Positions 21,357-31,500 are shown, counted from the stretch's first letter. The stretch: DNA of 64,000 nucleotides from Aldersonia sp. NBC_00410 (GCF_026342035.1 NZ_JAPENM010000002.1:558001-622000); one strand, 5' to 3'. Made by a program: numbers and translations. Notes: generated from the letters alone by a model not told the origin.

Positions 21357-21749
21357 ATGACCGACACCGAGCCGAGTTTCTACGAAGCGATCGGCGGCGC
21401 CGACACGTTCCACCGCCTGGTTGGTCGGTTCTACGAGGAAGTCGCCAAGGACGAGATTCTGCGGCCGCTGTATCCCGAGGAGGATCTCGGTCCCGCCGAA
21501 CGACGGTTGCGGATGTTCCTCGAGCAGTACTGGGGCGGCCCCCGCACCTACTCCGACGAGCGCGGCCACCCACGTCTGCGGATGCGCCATATGCCGTTCC
21601 GCGTCGGCTACCTCGAACGCGATGCGTGGCTGCGGTGCATGCATATCGCCGTGGACTCGATCGGACCCGAACTCGACGACGCGCACCGCAAGGCACTGGT
21701 CGATTACTTCGAGATGGCCGCGAACTCGTTGGTGAACGCGCCGCTGTGA
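21357..21749 (+). CDS. glbO: Group II truncated haemoglobin (HbO)
   Basis: Oxygen-binding haem protein proposed to aid respiration or detoxify NO and peroxide. 130 residues, two-over-two fold. Visible group II residues: FYEEVAKD (B helix Tyr), [14 protein letters not shown] (CD1 region), proximal His in [10 protein letters not shown], and the Trp of [10 protein letters not shown] (G8). The ATG start gives [14 protein letters not shown]. Followed after 85 bases by aglA on the same strand, the same pairing as in mycobacteria. Confidence 0.95.
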   Translation: MTDTEPSFYEAIGGADTFHRLVGRFYEEVAKDEILRPLYPEEDLGPAERRLRMFLEQYWGGPRTYSDERGHPRLRMRHMPFRVGYLERDAWLRCMHIAVDSIGPELDDAHRKALVDYFEMAANSLVNAPL

Positions 21750-21834
21750 CGCGGTACCGGCCGCAAGTGCCTCTAGCTGCGGGCTTCCTCGGGCGGCGCG
21801 GTGCGAATCGAGAATGTCGCGGCCGTTTGGCACT

Positions 21835-23448
21835 ATGCCTTATGTGACCGAAGTCGACCTGGCACACCCGACCGAAGACTCCGCCGACGCCTGGTGGCGC
21901 GATGCGGTGGTCTATCAGGTCTATCCGCGTTCGTTCGCCGATTCCGACGGCGACGGTGTTGGCGACCTCGCGGGCATCCGCGACAAACTCGGCTACCTCG
22001 AATTGCTCGGTGTCGACGCGATTTGGCTGTCCCCGGTGATGCGTTCGCCGATGGCCGACCACGGTTACGACGTCGCCGACCCGCGCGATATCGATCCCCT
22101 GTTCGGAGATCTCGCGGACTTCGACGCGCTCGTTGCGGAGGCACACGAACGCGAGATTCGGGTCACGATGGACCTGGTGCCCAACCACACCAGCGATCAG
22201 CACGCGTGGTTCGCCGAGGCGCTCGCCGCATCGCCGGGCAGTCCGGCCCGCGCCCGTTACTACTTCCGCGACGGTCGCGGTGAGGGCGGCACCGAACCGC
22301 CGAACAATTGGCGCAGCATGTTCGGCGGACCGGCATGGACCAGGGTCACCGAGCCCGATGGCTCGCTCGGCCAGTGGTACCTGCATCTGTTCGCATCCGA
22401 GCAACCCGACCTGAACTGGGATAATCCGGAAGTCTCCGACGATCTCGCCCGTACCCTGCGATTCTGGCTCGACCGCGGTATCGACGGGTTCCGGATCGAC
22501 GTCGCGCACGGCCTGGCCAAGCCCGACCAGTTGCCCGACATGGCACACAACGACGAGTCCGAACTACTCGACAGCGCCGAGGGCGACCCCCGATTCGATC
22601 AGGACGGCGTGCACGAAATCCATCGCAACATCCGCAAGGTGCTCGACGAGTACCCGGGCTCGGTCGCGGTGGGCGAGGTCTGGGTGGACGACGACGAACG
22701 CTTCGGCGACTACGTCCGGCCCGACGAGCTGCACCTGGCGTTCAATTTCCGGCTGGTCCAGGCCGATTTCGATGCGACCGCCATTCGAGAGGCGATCGAC
22801 CACTCGATCCGCGCCGTGGGCCGGGTTGGCGCCACCCCGACGTGGACCCTGTCCAACCACGACGTGGACCGCGAGGTCACGCGGTACGGCGGCGGCGCGG
22901 TAGGCCGGGACCGGGCCCGCGCGATGGCGCTCGTGAAGCTGGCGCTGCCAGGTGTCGCCTTTCTCTACAACGGCAGCGAACTCGGTCTGCCCAACGCCGA
23001 CCTACCCGACGAGGCGTTGCGCGATCCGATGTGGGAACGCTCCGGGCACACCGAACGCGGCCGCGACGCCTGCCGCATCCCGCTACCGTGGGAGGGAACC
23101 GAACCACCGTTCGGGTTCACCGACGGCAAGAGCGCACCGTGGCTGCCCATCCCGACGGACTGGTCCGGGCTCACCGTGGAATCCCAACTCGAGGATCTCG
23201 ATTCGACGCTCACGCTCTACCGTTCCGCGTTGGAACTGCGGGCCAAGCATCCGGAGTTTTCCGGCGCGGAGATCGAGTGGTACGGCAGCCCGTCCGAATG
23301 CCTGGCGTTCCGCCGCGCGGGTGGCGTCATCTGCGCGCTGAACGCCTCCGCGGAGCCGATTTCGCTTCCGCCGGGCACGTTGGTGTTGGCGAGTGCCCCC
23401 CTCATCGACGGCAAGCTGGCGCCGAACGCTGCCGCCTGGCTGGTCTGA
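21835..23448 (+). CDS. aglA: Alpha-glucosidase, glycoside hydrolase family 13
   Basis: Hydrolyses alpha-1,4 or alpha-1,6 glucosides in the cytoplasm. About 537 residues. The four GH13 regions are seen: MDLVPNHTS near residue 110, GFRIDVAHGL (nucleophile Asp) near 220, VAVGEVWVDD (acid Glu) near 280, and TLSNHDVDR near 345. DSDGDGVGDLAGIRDKL is the calcium-site segment. Start is uncertain between an ATG (MPYVTEVD), used here, a GTG three codons later and an ATG seven codons earlier; none has a clear ribosome site. Linked to glbO upstream. Confidence 0.92.
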   Translation: MPYVTEVDLAHPTEDSADAWWRDAVVYQVYPRSFADSDGDGVGDLAGIRDKLGYLELLGVDAIWLSPVMRSPMADHGYDVADPRDIDPLFGDLADFDALVAEAHEREIRVTMDLVPNHTSDQHAWFAEALAASPGSPARARYYFRDGRGEGGTEPPNNWRSMFGGPAWTRVTEPDGSLGQWYLHLFASEQPDLNWDNPEVSDDLARTLRFWLDRGIDGFRIDVAHGLAKPDQLPDMAHNDESELLDSAEGDPRFDQDGVHEIHRNIRKVLDEYPGSVAVGEVWVDDDERFGDYVRPDELHLAFNFRLVQADFDATAIREAIDHSIRAVGRVGATPTWTLSNHDVDREVTRYGGGAVGRDRARAMALVKLALPGVAFLYNGSELGLPNADLPDEALRDPMWERSGHTERGRDACRIPLPWEGTEPPFGFTDGKSAPWLPIPTDWSGLTVESQLEDLDSTLTLYRSALELRAKHPEFSGAEIEWYGSPSECLAFRRAGGVICALNASAEPISLPPGTLVLASAPLIDGKLAPNAAAWLV

Positions 23449-23543
23449 ATTCACGAAGAGCAGTGCCCGTTGGGACTTGGCCGTCTCGACCGCGGGCATC
23501 CGCAATCGCGAAACCATCCGAGACGTCGCTCGTCGAGCATGAG

Positions 23544-24119
23544 CTAGCCGGCGAGGGCGGTCCGCACTTCGGCGAGGGAAAGCGCGCGCGGACCGAAAGT
23601 GCGCTCACTTCTGCGCTGCATGATTCTCGAAAAGGTCGCGGTGCAGTCGGGTACCACGAACGCATCGAAGCCGCGCGCGAGGGCCGTGCGAAATGTCTTC
23701 ACCACGCACTGATCGGTGGTGAATCCGCATATGACGATAGTCTCGGCACCGGCAGCGCGTAGGACCTGCTCGAGGTCGCTGTCGACGAACGCGTCGAATG
23801 CCGTGCGGCCATGGACCACCGAGTCACCCGGTGAATGGATACCGTTGGTGAGTTCCGCACGGCTACTGCCCGCGGTGAAGACCCGGCCGCGGGTCAGCCG
23901 GGCGAAGGTTCCGTTCAGCTGTTTGGGATCGATTACCAAGGGGGCATGGACCACCGGCACACCGGCAGCGCGTGACGCTGCGACGAGTTCGAGACTATTG
24001 CCGATGACGTCACGCCGTCTCAGTTCCCTGGCGATCGACCGGTTGTACAGCCCGGGACCGGTCCATTGCTTCTGAAACTCGATGAGTAGCAGCGCAGTCC
24101 GATCGCGTGCAAGCTCCAC
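23544..24119 (-). CDS. Isochorismatase-family cysteine hydrolase with altered catalytic residues
   Basis: 191 residues from the GTG giving VELARDRTALLL, preceded by GAGGGGGTCGG. The fold is that of nicotinamidase/isochorismatase proteins. The nucleophile Cys is present in CGFTTDQCVVKTF. The other two members of the usual Asp-Lys-Cys triad appear changed: the first motif is LLIEFQ where most have IDMQ (Asp to Glu, residue 14), and the Lys before the SAF-type motif is Arg (GRTAFDAF). Substrate unknown. Divergent from the dioxygenase operon, with ~330 bases between. Confidence 0.82.
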   Translation of the reverse strand: MELARDRTALLLIEFQKQWTGPGLYNRSIARELRRRDVIGNSLELVAASRAAGVPVVHAPLVIDPKQLNGTFARLTRGRVFTAGSSRAELTNGIHSPGDSVVHGRTAFDAFVDSDLEQVLRAAGAETIVICGFTTDQCVVKTFRTALARGFDAFVVPDCTATFSRIMQRRSERTFGPRALSLAEVRTALAG

Positions 24120-24260
24120 CCGACCCCCTCGGTTCGACCCGGCTGCCGACTCTACCCCGCCGGTGTTGCCCAACTGTACCGTCGTGGGAAACCCCGGCAA
24201 TAAATTCGCCGCTGCTCCAAATCGTTGTCTGCGGCCGCGTACGCGCCGACACTACTAGTC

Positions 24261-24314
24261 GTGAGCACCGCATTCAGCAGGGTGAGCTGTCGCTGCCACC
24301 ACAGCCTCACCTGA
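24261..24314 (+). CDS. Possible cysteine-containing leader peptide (17 residues)
   Basis: A GTG-initiated frame encodes VSTAFSRVSCRCHHSLT and stops 132 bases before the first dioxygenase gene. It has two Cys in three codons. A promoter-like pair TTGTCT (24225-24230) and GACACT (24248-24253), 17 bases apart, would start transcription at the GTG itself, giving a leaderless message. A short hairpin GCGCA/TGCGC follows the stop. Short cysteine-rich upstream frames regulate sulfur genes by attenuation in mycobacteria. The sequence does not match the known leader families closely, so this is tentative. Confidence 0.35.
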   Translation: MSTAFSRVSCRCHHSLT

Positions 24315-24446
24315 CGCGCATAGTTCTGCGCCCCAATCACTTTCACGCGCATGCCTCGAATCGAGTCGGCATGTGTGCCAATGCCGTGCCGTCGATCCAA
24401 CAAAGAATCGGCGGACGGCGGTCGATTCCCGAATCAGGAGTCCGTC

Positions 24447-25373
24447 ATGTCCACTGCTACCGCTACCTCCACCTCGCTCGACATCGCGCCAATCGCCGGT
24501 TATCTCGGCGCCGAGGTGTCGGGGGTGACGCTTGCCGATGAGCTTGCCCCCGACACCGCCGAACAACTGCGAAACGCCCTTTTCGAGTACAAGGTGCTGT
24601 TCTTCCGCGATCAGCCACTCGACCACACCCAGCACATCCGGTTCTCGCGGACCTTCGGCAAAGTGACGCCTGCACATCCCTACGAGGACAAGGCACCCGA
24701 GGGCTTCCCCGAAATTCTCGAGGTCGACAGCCGCAAGTACGCGGCCAAGGCCGGCACGAAGAGCTACAGCTACGCCAATTTCTGGCACAGCGACGTGACC
24801 GCACTGATCAACCCACCCGCGGTGACCACGCTGCGCGCCGAACTCGTCCCCGAGATCGGTGGTGACACCACGTGGACCGATCTCACTGCGGCATATGCAA
24901 ACCTGCCCGCCTCACTGCAGAAGTTCCTCGACGGCAGCTACGCCGAGCACCGCTTCGGCGGGCGGGCACCGCGGTGGGTCGAGGGCTCCGAAAGCGACCG
25001 CAAGGCCAAGACGATCCCGATCATCTCCGAGCATCCGGTGGTGCGTGTGCACCCGGTGACCGGGGCCAGGGCGCTGTTCGTCTCGCCCGGTTTCACCAGC
25101 CGCATCGTCGGGCTCAACGCGCGCCAGAGCGACCGCATTCTCGATCTGCTCTTCGACGAGATCGCCAATCCCGCGTACACGGTGCGAATCAACTGGACAC
25201 CGAACAGCCTCGGTGTCTGGGACAACCGCGCAACCGCCCACCTCGCGCCGACCGACCTCGATCACCTCGACGTGGTGCGGGTGCTGTACCGCACCACCAT
25301 CGAGGGGGACGTTCCGCTCGGTGCCGACGGTGGTAGCTCCCGCTCGATTTCCGGCGACCCCTTCCTCGCCTGA
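24447..25373 (+). CDS. TauD/TfdA-family 2-oxoglutarate-dependent dioxygenase, copy 1
   Basis: Non-haem iron enzyme; relatives oxidise taurine, alkylsulfonates, alkyl sulfates or related compounds to release sulfite, sulfate or aldehyde. 308 residues from an ATG 6 bases after AGGAG. Iron ligands are likely His114 and Asp116 (FWHSDVTAL) and His265 (NRATAHLAP); the 2-oxoglutarate-binding Arg is in VLYRTTIEGD. Its neighbour at 25406 is a close paralogue. The adjacent sulfonate-type binding lipoprotein suggests an organosulfur substrate; the sequence alone does not fix it. Confidence 0.92.
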   Translation: MSTATATSTSLDIAPIAGYLGAEVSGVTLADELAPDTAEQLRNALFEYKVLFFRDQPLDHTQHIRFSRTFGKVTPAHPYEDKAPEGFPEILEVDSRKYAAKAGTKSYSYANFWHSDVTALINPPAVTTLRAELVPEIGGDTTWTDLTAAYANLPASLQKFLDGSYAEHRFGGRAPRWVEGSESDRKAKTIPIISEHPVVRVHPVTGARALFVSPGFTSRIVGLNARQSDRILDLLFDEIANPAYTVRINWTPNSLGVWDNRATAHLAPTDLDHLDVVRVLYRTTIEGDVPLGADGGSSRSISGDPFLA

Positions 25374-25405
25374 TCCAACCCTCATACCTAGAAAGGCTTT
25401 TCCGC

Positions 25406-26350
25406 ATGACCGTGATCGACACCCACTCCCCCGTCGCCGCCGATACCGACCTCGAGTTCCGCCCGGTCGCCGGCTATATCGGGGCCGAGGTACGCAATAT
25501 CGATCTGTCCCAACCGCTTCCGCCCGAACAGGTGAAGGCCGTCACCGACGCGCTGCACCGCTACAAGGTGCTGTTCTTCCGCGATCAGCACATCGGGCAC
25601 GCGGAGCACATCGCGTTCTCCCGCCAACTCGGCCGCGTCACGTCGTCGCACCCCTACGACGACGAAGCGCCGACCGAGTTCCCGGAGATCCTCACGGTCG
25701 ACAACCGTGACTACGAGCGGAAGTTCGGCATCAAGGCCGCCAGCTACACCAACGAGTGGCACACCGATGTCACCGCGCTGATCAACCCGCCCGCGATCAC
25801 GGTGCTGCGCGCGCACATCGCACCGAAGCGTGGTGGCGACACCAGTTGGACCAATCTGGCGGCCGCCTACGCAAACCTGCCGGACTCGCTCAAGGACCTC
25901 GTGAACGGGCTGCGCGCCGAGCACCGCTTCGGCGGACGCCGACCGGTCTGGCACGCGGGCAGCACTTACGCTCGCAAGACCCAGGACAACCCGCTGGTGA
26001 CAGAACACCCGGTCGTGCGCGTGCACCCGGCCACCGGCGAGCGCGTGCTGTTCGTGAATCCCGGATTCACCACGCGCATCGTCGGATTGAGCGCACGCCA
26101 GAGCGACGCGCTGCTGGACCTGCTGTTCGACGAGGTGACCAACCCGGCCTACACGGTGCGGTTCCGCTGGTTCGACGGCAGCATCGCGGTCTGGGACAAC
26201 CGAGCCACCGCGCACCTGGCACCCAGCGACGTCAACCATCTCGACATCACCCGGGTGCTCTACCGCACGACGCTCGAGGGTGACGTCCCGGTTGGCATCG
26301 ACGGCAACCCGTCGACCGCCATCTCGGGTGACAAGTTCGTCGGCAAGTAA
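25406..26350 (+). CDS. TauD/TfdA-family 2-oxoglutarate-dependent dioxygenase, copy 2
   Basis: 314 residues, same family as the preceding gene, and clearly a tandem duplicate: the blocks VLFFRDQ, WHTDVTALINPPA, AEHRFGGR, TEHPVVRVHP, FTTRIVGLSARQSD and NRATAHLAPSD recur in order. Iron ligands His119, Asp121 and His270. The substrate pocket segments between blocks differ (for example NWTPNSLG in copy 1 against RWFDGSIA here), which may mean different sulfonates or chain lengths. It starts 32 bases after copy 1 (AGAAAGGC upstream) and is followed 6 bases later by the lipoprotein gene, so all three are one operon. Confidence 0.92.
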   Translation: MTVIDTHSPVAADTDLEFRPVAGYIGAEVRNIDLSQPLPPEQVKAVTDALHRYKVLFFRDQHIGHAEHIAFSRQLGRVTSSHPYDDEAPTEFPEILTVDNRDYERKFGIKAASYTNEWHTDVTALINPPAITVLRAHIAPKRGGDTSWTNLAAAYANLPDSLKDLVNGLRAEHRFGGRRPVWHAGSTYARKTQDNPLVTEHPVVRVHPATGERVLFVNPGFTTRIVGLSARQSDALLDLLFDEVTNPAYTVRFRWFDGSIAVWDNRATAHLAPSDVNHLDITRVLYRTTLEGDVPVGIDGNPSTAISGDKFVGK

Positions 26351-26356
26351 CCCGCG

Positions 26357-27421
26357 ATGAACTTCCGAAGAATTGCAACGATCGCCGTCGTCGCCAGTGC
26401 CGTGGCGGCGCTGGTGGTCGGCTGCGGATCGAGCAGCACGGAATCCCAAACCACAGCCGAGGGCAAAACCGTGCTGCGATACCAGGGATCGCCGAGCCAG
26501 GTGACCTGGTACGAACTCGCCGACCACCTCGGCTACTTCGAGCGAGTGTCATTGGAATGGAAGGGCGACACCACCTCCGGCCCGCAGGATATCCAGTCGG
26601 TGGCGACCAACCAGGTCGACATCGGCGGGGCATTCAACGGTTCGGTGGCCAAGCTGCAGCAGGCCGGCTCGAAGATCACCGCGGTGGTCTCGGCCAACGG
26701 GTCGGACACCGACACCTTCCAGGGGTACTACTCCCTCGAAGGCAGCGGCATCAACACCGCGCGGGACTTGATCGGCAAGAAGGTCGGCATCAACACCCTC
26801 GGGGCGTATCACGAATACGCGATCAAGGAGTGGCTACACCGACAGGGATTGTCCGACGATGAAATCAAGCAGGTCGAGTTCATCGTCGTCCCGCCGGTCA
26901 ACACGGAGACAGCGCTGCGCCAGAAGCAGGTCGATGTCGGCAATCTGGGCACGATAATCAAGGACGTGGCACTCGAGCACGGCGGGTTGCACGAGATCTT
27001 CCGCGACACCGACCTCATCGGCAACCTCGCCATCGCCAGTTACGTGGTCCGCGACGATTTCATCGCCAGCAACGCCGACGATGTCAAGGACTTCGTCCAG
27101 GGCACCGCGCGGGCGATCCGGTGGGCGCAAACCCATCCGCGTGCGGAGGTGGTCGCCAAGTTCGAGGAGATCATCAACGGTCGCGGCCGGGCGGAGAACA
27201 CCAACTTCGTCCAGCACTTCAAGAGCGCCGGTATACCGGCGCCGGGCGGGGTGATCGGCGCCGACGAGTACACCCTGTGGGTGGACGAGGCGGTGCGACT
27301 CGGGGAACTGCCCGCGGGCATCGACGTCACCAAGTTGTTCACCAACGAGTTCAATCCCTACGCGAACGGCACCTTCCCACCCGAGGCAAACTCGGACGGA
27401 GAGCCGCTGGCGGCCGGGTAA
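26357..27421 (+). CDS. Sulfonate/nitrate-type ABC transporter substrate-binding lipoprotein
   Basis: 354 residues. Signal peptide of residues 1-22 with lipobox LVVGC, Cys23 being the lipid-modified residue; it would sit outside the membrane. The body is of the SsuA/TauA/NrtA type: DHLGYFERVSLEWKG, a DIGGAFNGSVAKL segment, GKKVGINTLGAYHEYAI and a C-terminal LWVDEAVRLGELPAGIDV. Last gene of the operon with two TauD-type dioxygenases. No permease or ATPase gene follows; the next gene is on the opposite strand, so the binding protein is an orphan or borrows a transporter encoded elsewhere. Confidence 0.88.
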   Translation: MNFRRIATIAVVASAVAALVVGCGSSSTESQTTAEGKTVLRYQGSPSQVTWYELADHLGYFERVSLEWKGDTTSGPQDIQSVATNQVDIGGAFNGSVAKLQQAGSKITAVVSANGSDTDTFQGYYSLEGSGINTARDLIGKKVGINTLGAYHEYAIKEWLHRQGLSDDEIKQVEFIVVPPVNTETALRQKQVDVGNLGTIIKDVALEHGGLHEIFRDTDLIGNLAIASYVVRDDFIASNADDVKDFVQGTARAIRWAQTHPRAEVVAKFEEIINGRGRAENTNFVQHFKSAGIPAPGGVIGADEYTLWVDEAVRLGELPAGIDVTKLFTNEFNPYANGTFPPEANSDGEPLAAG

Positions 27422-27443
27422 CGCTCTCGGGAAGGAGGGCCAC

Positions 27444-28130
27444 TCACGGTCCGATGAGCAGCGGCGGGGCCTGGCCCCGCCGCTTGCTCACCGTGCCGTA
27501 CCGTGCGTCGAGCCTGACCCAGTTGCGCTCGCAGCGCACCCGCACGATCTCGGCGGGGTCGATTCGATCGAGATCGAGATCGGCGGCCGATGACTGGTCT
27601 CCGGAGTGCGGGACGAACCCCATTCCGACGAGGGCGAACACGACCCGCATCGACACGCCCACCGATTGCCCGGCTCCGCTGACCTCGACGACCTCCTGAT
27701 CGAGCAGCGACGCGGGTGGCCCCTGCGAGCTCGAATGTTCCTGGGCCAGTTCGGTTCCACGGCGGGCCAGGACGACAAGATCACGTGCGGGTACGTCATC
27801 GACATGCACGAACCCCCGCTCGGGCGGCAGCGCGCCTCGCCACGCCGAATCCATCGGAAAGCCGAGCGCGATCGATCCACCGGCGCTTCCGGACAACGTG
27901 GCCAGTAGTTCGTCGGCCGCCACCGTCGCGTCATCAGGTGTCAGCACCGCCTGGACAGCGCGTTGGGCCAGCACATCGAAACCCGTTGCGACCCAGGCGG
28001 CAACGCGACCATCACGGCGTCTGCGCAGCCGCACGACCGCGGCTTCGTCGAGCCGGACGGCGTTGGTCAGGAACGAGACCAGGTTCTCCCGTTCCGCCGG
28101 GTCGGCGACGAGCAGCGACCGGTCAGCCAC
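27444..28130 (-). CDS. Conserved actinobacterial protein of unknown function (Rv2474c-like)
   Basis: 228 residues from a GTG that overlaps the thioesterase stop by 8 bases. No catalytic motif recognised. The N-terminal half (ADRSLLVADPAERENLVSFLTNAVRLDEAAVVRLRRR) is a helical block seen in homologues at this position in mycobacteria. No signal peptide or membrane helix. The fixed order with the downstream members of the gdh block suggests co-expression; function is not known. Confidence 0.75.
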   Translation of the reverse strand: MADRSLLVADPAERENLVSFLTNAVRLDEAAVVRLRRRRDGRVAAWVATGFDVLAQRAVQAVLTPDDATVAADELLATLSGSAGGSIALGFPMDSAWRGALPPERGFVHVDDVPARDLVVLARRGTELAQEHSSSQGPPASLLDQEVVEVSGAGQSVGVSMRVVFALVGMGFVPHSGDQSSAADLDLDRIDPAEIVRVRCERNWVRLDARYGTVSKRRGQAPPLLIGP

Positions 28131-28575
28131 GTGACCGCTTGGCGGAACCGCTGCGCTGCCACTGCGCGAGGTAGCCCCGCTCCTCCGGGCTCAGCCGGCG
28201 CAACCGTTGCGTGGAGATGTCGAATGCGGCCAGTTGCGTCGTAGCCTCCACCGCCGCGGGAATCTCGGGCGAACCCCCGGCGCCGCGTACCTCGTACCCG
28301 ACGGTGAAGTCGACGGCACGCAACTGCTCCACCCACAGCACGATGTCGAGCGGGGAATCCTCATGACGCAACTGGCCGCGGTAGCGCACGTGCAGATCTG
28401 CCAGTACGCAGCCGTCGCGCAGCGCCGTCGTCGGCAGGCCGTCGCGGAACAGCCAGGGAATCCGCGCCTCTTCGAGCAGCGTCACCATCCGGGCGTGGTT
28501 GATGTGCTGGAAGGCATCCATGTCCGACCAGCGCACTTCGACCTTGGTGTGGAATCCGGGCCGACCTTCGTTCAA
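28123..28575 (-). CDS. Acyl-CoA thioesterase, hotdog fold (4HBT)
   Basis: 150 residues. The hotdog-fold motif VRWSDMDAFQHINHARMVTLLEEAR contains the catalytic Asp typical of YbgC-like thioesterases (D-x-x-x-H-x-N). The start is a TTG overlapping the gdh stop (TTGA), 7 bases after GGAGG, so translation is coupled to gdh. Positional counterpart of Rv2475c. The acyl-CoA substrate is unknown. A second, separate thioesterase of the same type flanks gdh on the other side. Confidence 0.88.
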   Translation of the reverse strand: MNEGRPGFHTKVEVRWSDMDAFQHINHARMVTLLEEARIPWLFRDGLPTTALRDGCVLADLHVRYRGQLRHEDSPLDIVLWVEQLRAVDFTVGYEVRGAGGSPEIPAAVEATTQLAAFDISTQRLRRLSPEERGYLAQWQRSGSAKRSRG

Positions 28576-31500
28576 CGCGCAACCTCCGATTGACTACCGA
28601 CGCCACTGATCATGCTGCGGACCTGGCGTGCGGCGACCGAGAGCGTTGCCAGGTCAGAGGTGCCCGACTCGAAGATCTCCGCGAGCGCGGTGCGCGCGCG
28701 GGCGAGCCGGGACTGATTCGTGGACTCCCAGTATGCGATCTTCTCGTTCGGGTCCTCATCCGGCTCCCCTCCGACGAGGACGTTCATCGTCAACGCCCGC
28801 ATCGCACCGTACAGATCGTCGCGCAGCGCGAGCCGCGCCAGCGCATGCCACCGGTCGCCGCGAGCGAGGTCGGTGACCGCGACGAGCATCCAGTCGATAC
28901 CGAGATGGTCGTAGAGCGCGTAATACAGCGATCCCACCTCGTCGCCGTCGCGGTCGGTGATGTCCGCGATGTCGACGATGTCGAGCAGGGGGAACCGGTT
29001 GAGCAGCCCGGTCACCTCGTTCGCGAGCTCCTCCGGCGCCCCGCGCTGCACATAGGACTGTGCCCGCTTGTCCGTGTCGGAGACGTGCCAGCCGCGCATC
29101 CACTCCGGGACCGTCGATGCCAGTTCGCCGACCCGGGTGCGATACCGGTTGATCTCGGCACCGACCGCGAGCGGCTGCGGACGATTCGTCAGGAACCAGC
29201 GCGATGCCCGGTCCAGCGTGCGCTTGGACTCGAGTTCGAGATCATCGAGCACTGACGTGGGCGCCGACGCGCTGCGGATCCGGTCCCACACGCCGTGCAG
29301 GCCGAAGACCTCGGTCGCCGCATCGAACGCACGGACCGCATCGGTCGTATTGGCACCGGCCTCCTCGGCGAGCCGGTAGGCGTAACTGATGCCACCGTGA
29401 TCGACCACCTCGTTCGTGAGCAGCATCGCCACGATCTGCCTGCTCAACGGATGCTCACCGATGGCCGTCGCGAACCGTTCGCGCAGCGGCGCAGGGAAAT
29501 ACCCGGGCAGGCGCCGACCGAACACCCGGCTGTCGGGCAGATCGCTGGCGAGCAGATCCGCTTTGAGGCTCATCTTGACGTGCGCCATCAGCGTCGCGAG
29601 CTCGGGCGAGGTCAGTCCCTGACCGTCCTGGCGTCGTTGGCCGATCTCGTGCTCGCTCGGCAGCGCTTCCAACTCCCGGTCGAGTGCCCGGTTTCGTTCG
29701 AGGTCCGCGATCACCCGGCGATAGACATTGAGCATCTCCACGGCGTCGAAGCGAGCCAGACCGAGCAAATAGTTCTGGGAGATGTTGTCCGCCAGCACGA
29801 GCCGGCCGACCTCGTCGGTCATGCTGACCAGCAGCGAGTTGCGCTCGTCCTCCTGCAACTGGCCGCCGATCACGAGCCGATCGAGCAGGATCTTGATGTT
29901 GACCTCGTGGTCGGAGCAGTCGACACCGGCAGAGTTGTCCAGGGCATCGGTGTTGATCCGACCGCCGTTGCGCGCGAACTCGATTCGGCCGAGCGCGGTG
30001 ACGCCGAGGTTGCCACCCTCGCCGACAACCTTCGCGCGCAACTCGATTGCGTCGACCCGGACCGCGTCGTTGGATTTGTCTCCGGCATCGGCGTTGGACT
30101 CGCTGCTCGCCTTGATGTAGGTGCCGATCCCGCCGTTCCACAGCAAATCGACCGGCGCCCGGAGAATTGCCTTGATTATTTCCGGCGGCGGCAGCGCGCT
30201 CACGTCGTCGCCGAGGCCGAGCGCCGTGCGCGCCTGCGGGCTCACCGGAATCGATTTGCGGGTGCGCTCCCACACGCCGCCACCGGTGCTGATCGCGTCG
30301 GTGTCGTAGTCCGCCCAGGACGAGCGCTGCAGGCCGAACAGTCGGCGTCGTTCCGCAACCGATTGCGCTGCATCGGGATCGGGGTCGAGAAAGATGTGCC
30401 GATGGTCGAAGGCCGCGACAATGCGGATGTGGTCCGACAGCAACATCCCGTTGCCGAACACGTCGCCGCTCATGTCGCCGACACCGACGACGGTGAAATC
30501 CTCGGATTGGGTGTCGCGATCCATCTCGCGAAAGTGCCGTTTGACGCTCTCCCAGGCACCGCGCGCGGTGATGCCCATTTCCTTGTGGTCGTAGCCGACG
30601 GAGCCACCCGAGGCGAACGCATCCCCCAGCCAGTAGCCATACCGGTGGGCGACCTCGTTGGCGGTATCGGAGAAGGTGGCGGTGCCCTTGTCCGCAGCGA
30701 CGACGAGATAGGTGTCGTCGCCGTCGCGGCGCACCACGCGATCGGGCGGGACCACGGCGCGGGTGCTGTGGTCGAGATTGTCCGTGAGGTCGAGTAGACC
30801 GGATATGAACAGTCGGTAGCACGCGATGCCCTCTTCGCGCAGCGCCTGCCGGTATGCCGATTCGTCATCGGTCAGCACCGGCGGATTCTTCACCACGAAG
30901 CCACCTTTGGCGCCGACGGGCACGATCACCGCGTTCTTCACCGCCTGCGCCTTGACCAGTCCGAGGATCTCGGTGCGGTAGTCCTCGAGCCGGTCCGACC
31001 AGCGCAGCCCACCCCGCGCGACCGAACCGAAACGTAGGTGCACGCCCTCGACGCGCGGCGAATACACGAACACCTCGTATTTCGGCCGGGGCCGCGGAAG
31101 TTCGTCGAGCGAGTCCGGCTCGAGCTTGAACGCCAGATACGGCTGCGGCTCGCCGTCGGTGTCGGTGATGAAGTAGTTGGTCCGCAGCGTCGCCTTGATC
31201 AAGCCGAGGATCGCGCGCATGATCCGGTCCACGTCGAGGCTGACCACCTCATCGATAAGCTGACGCAGCCGGGCCTCCACCTCTGCGGCCCGCTCCGCCG
31301 AAGCCCGGTCCGGGTCGAACGTCGCGGTGAACAGCTCGACGAACAACTGCGCGGCTTCCGGGTGCGCGAGCAGCACCCGAGCGATGTTGCTCGGAACATA
31401 AGGAAACTGAACCTGCCGAAGGTATTTCGCGTAGGCCCGCAGCACCGCCGCCTCGCGCCAGTGCAATCCGGCCCGGAGCACGAGTTCGTTGAAGTTGTCC

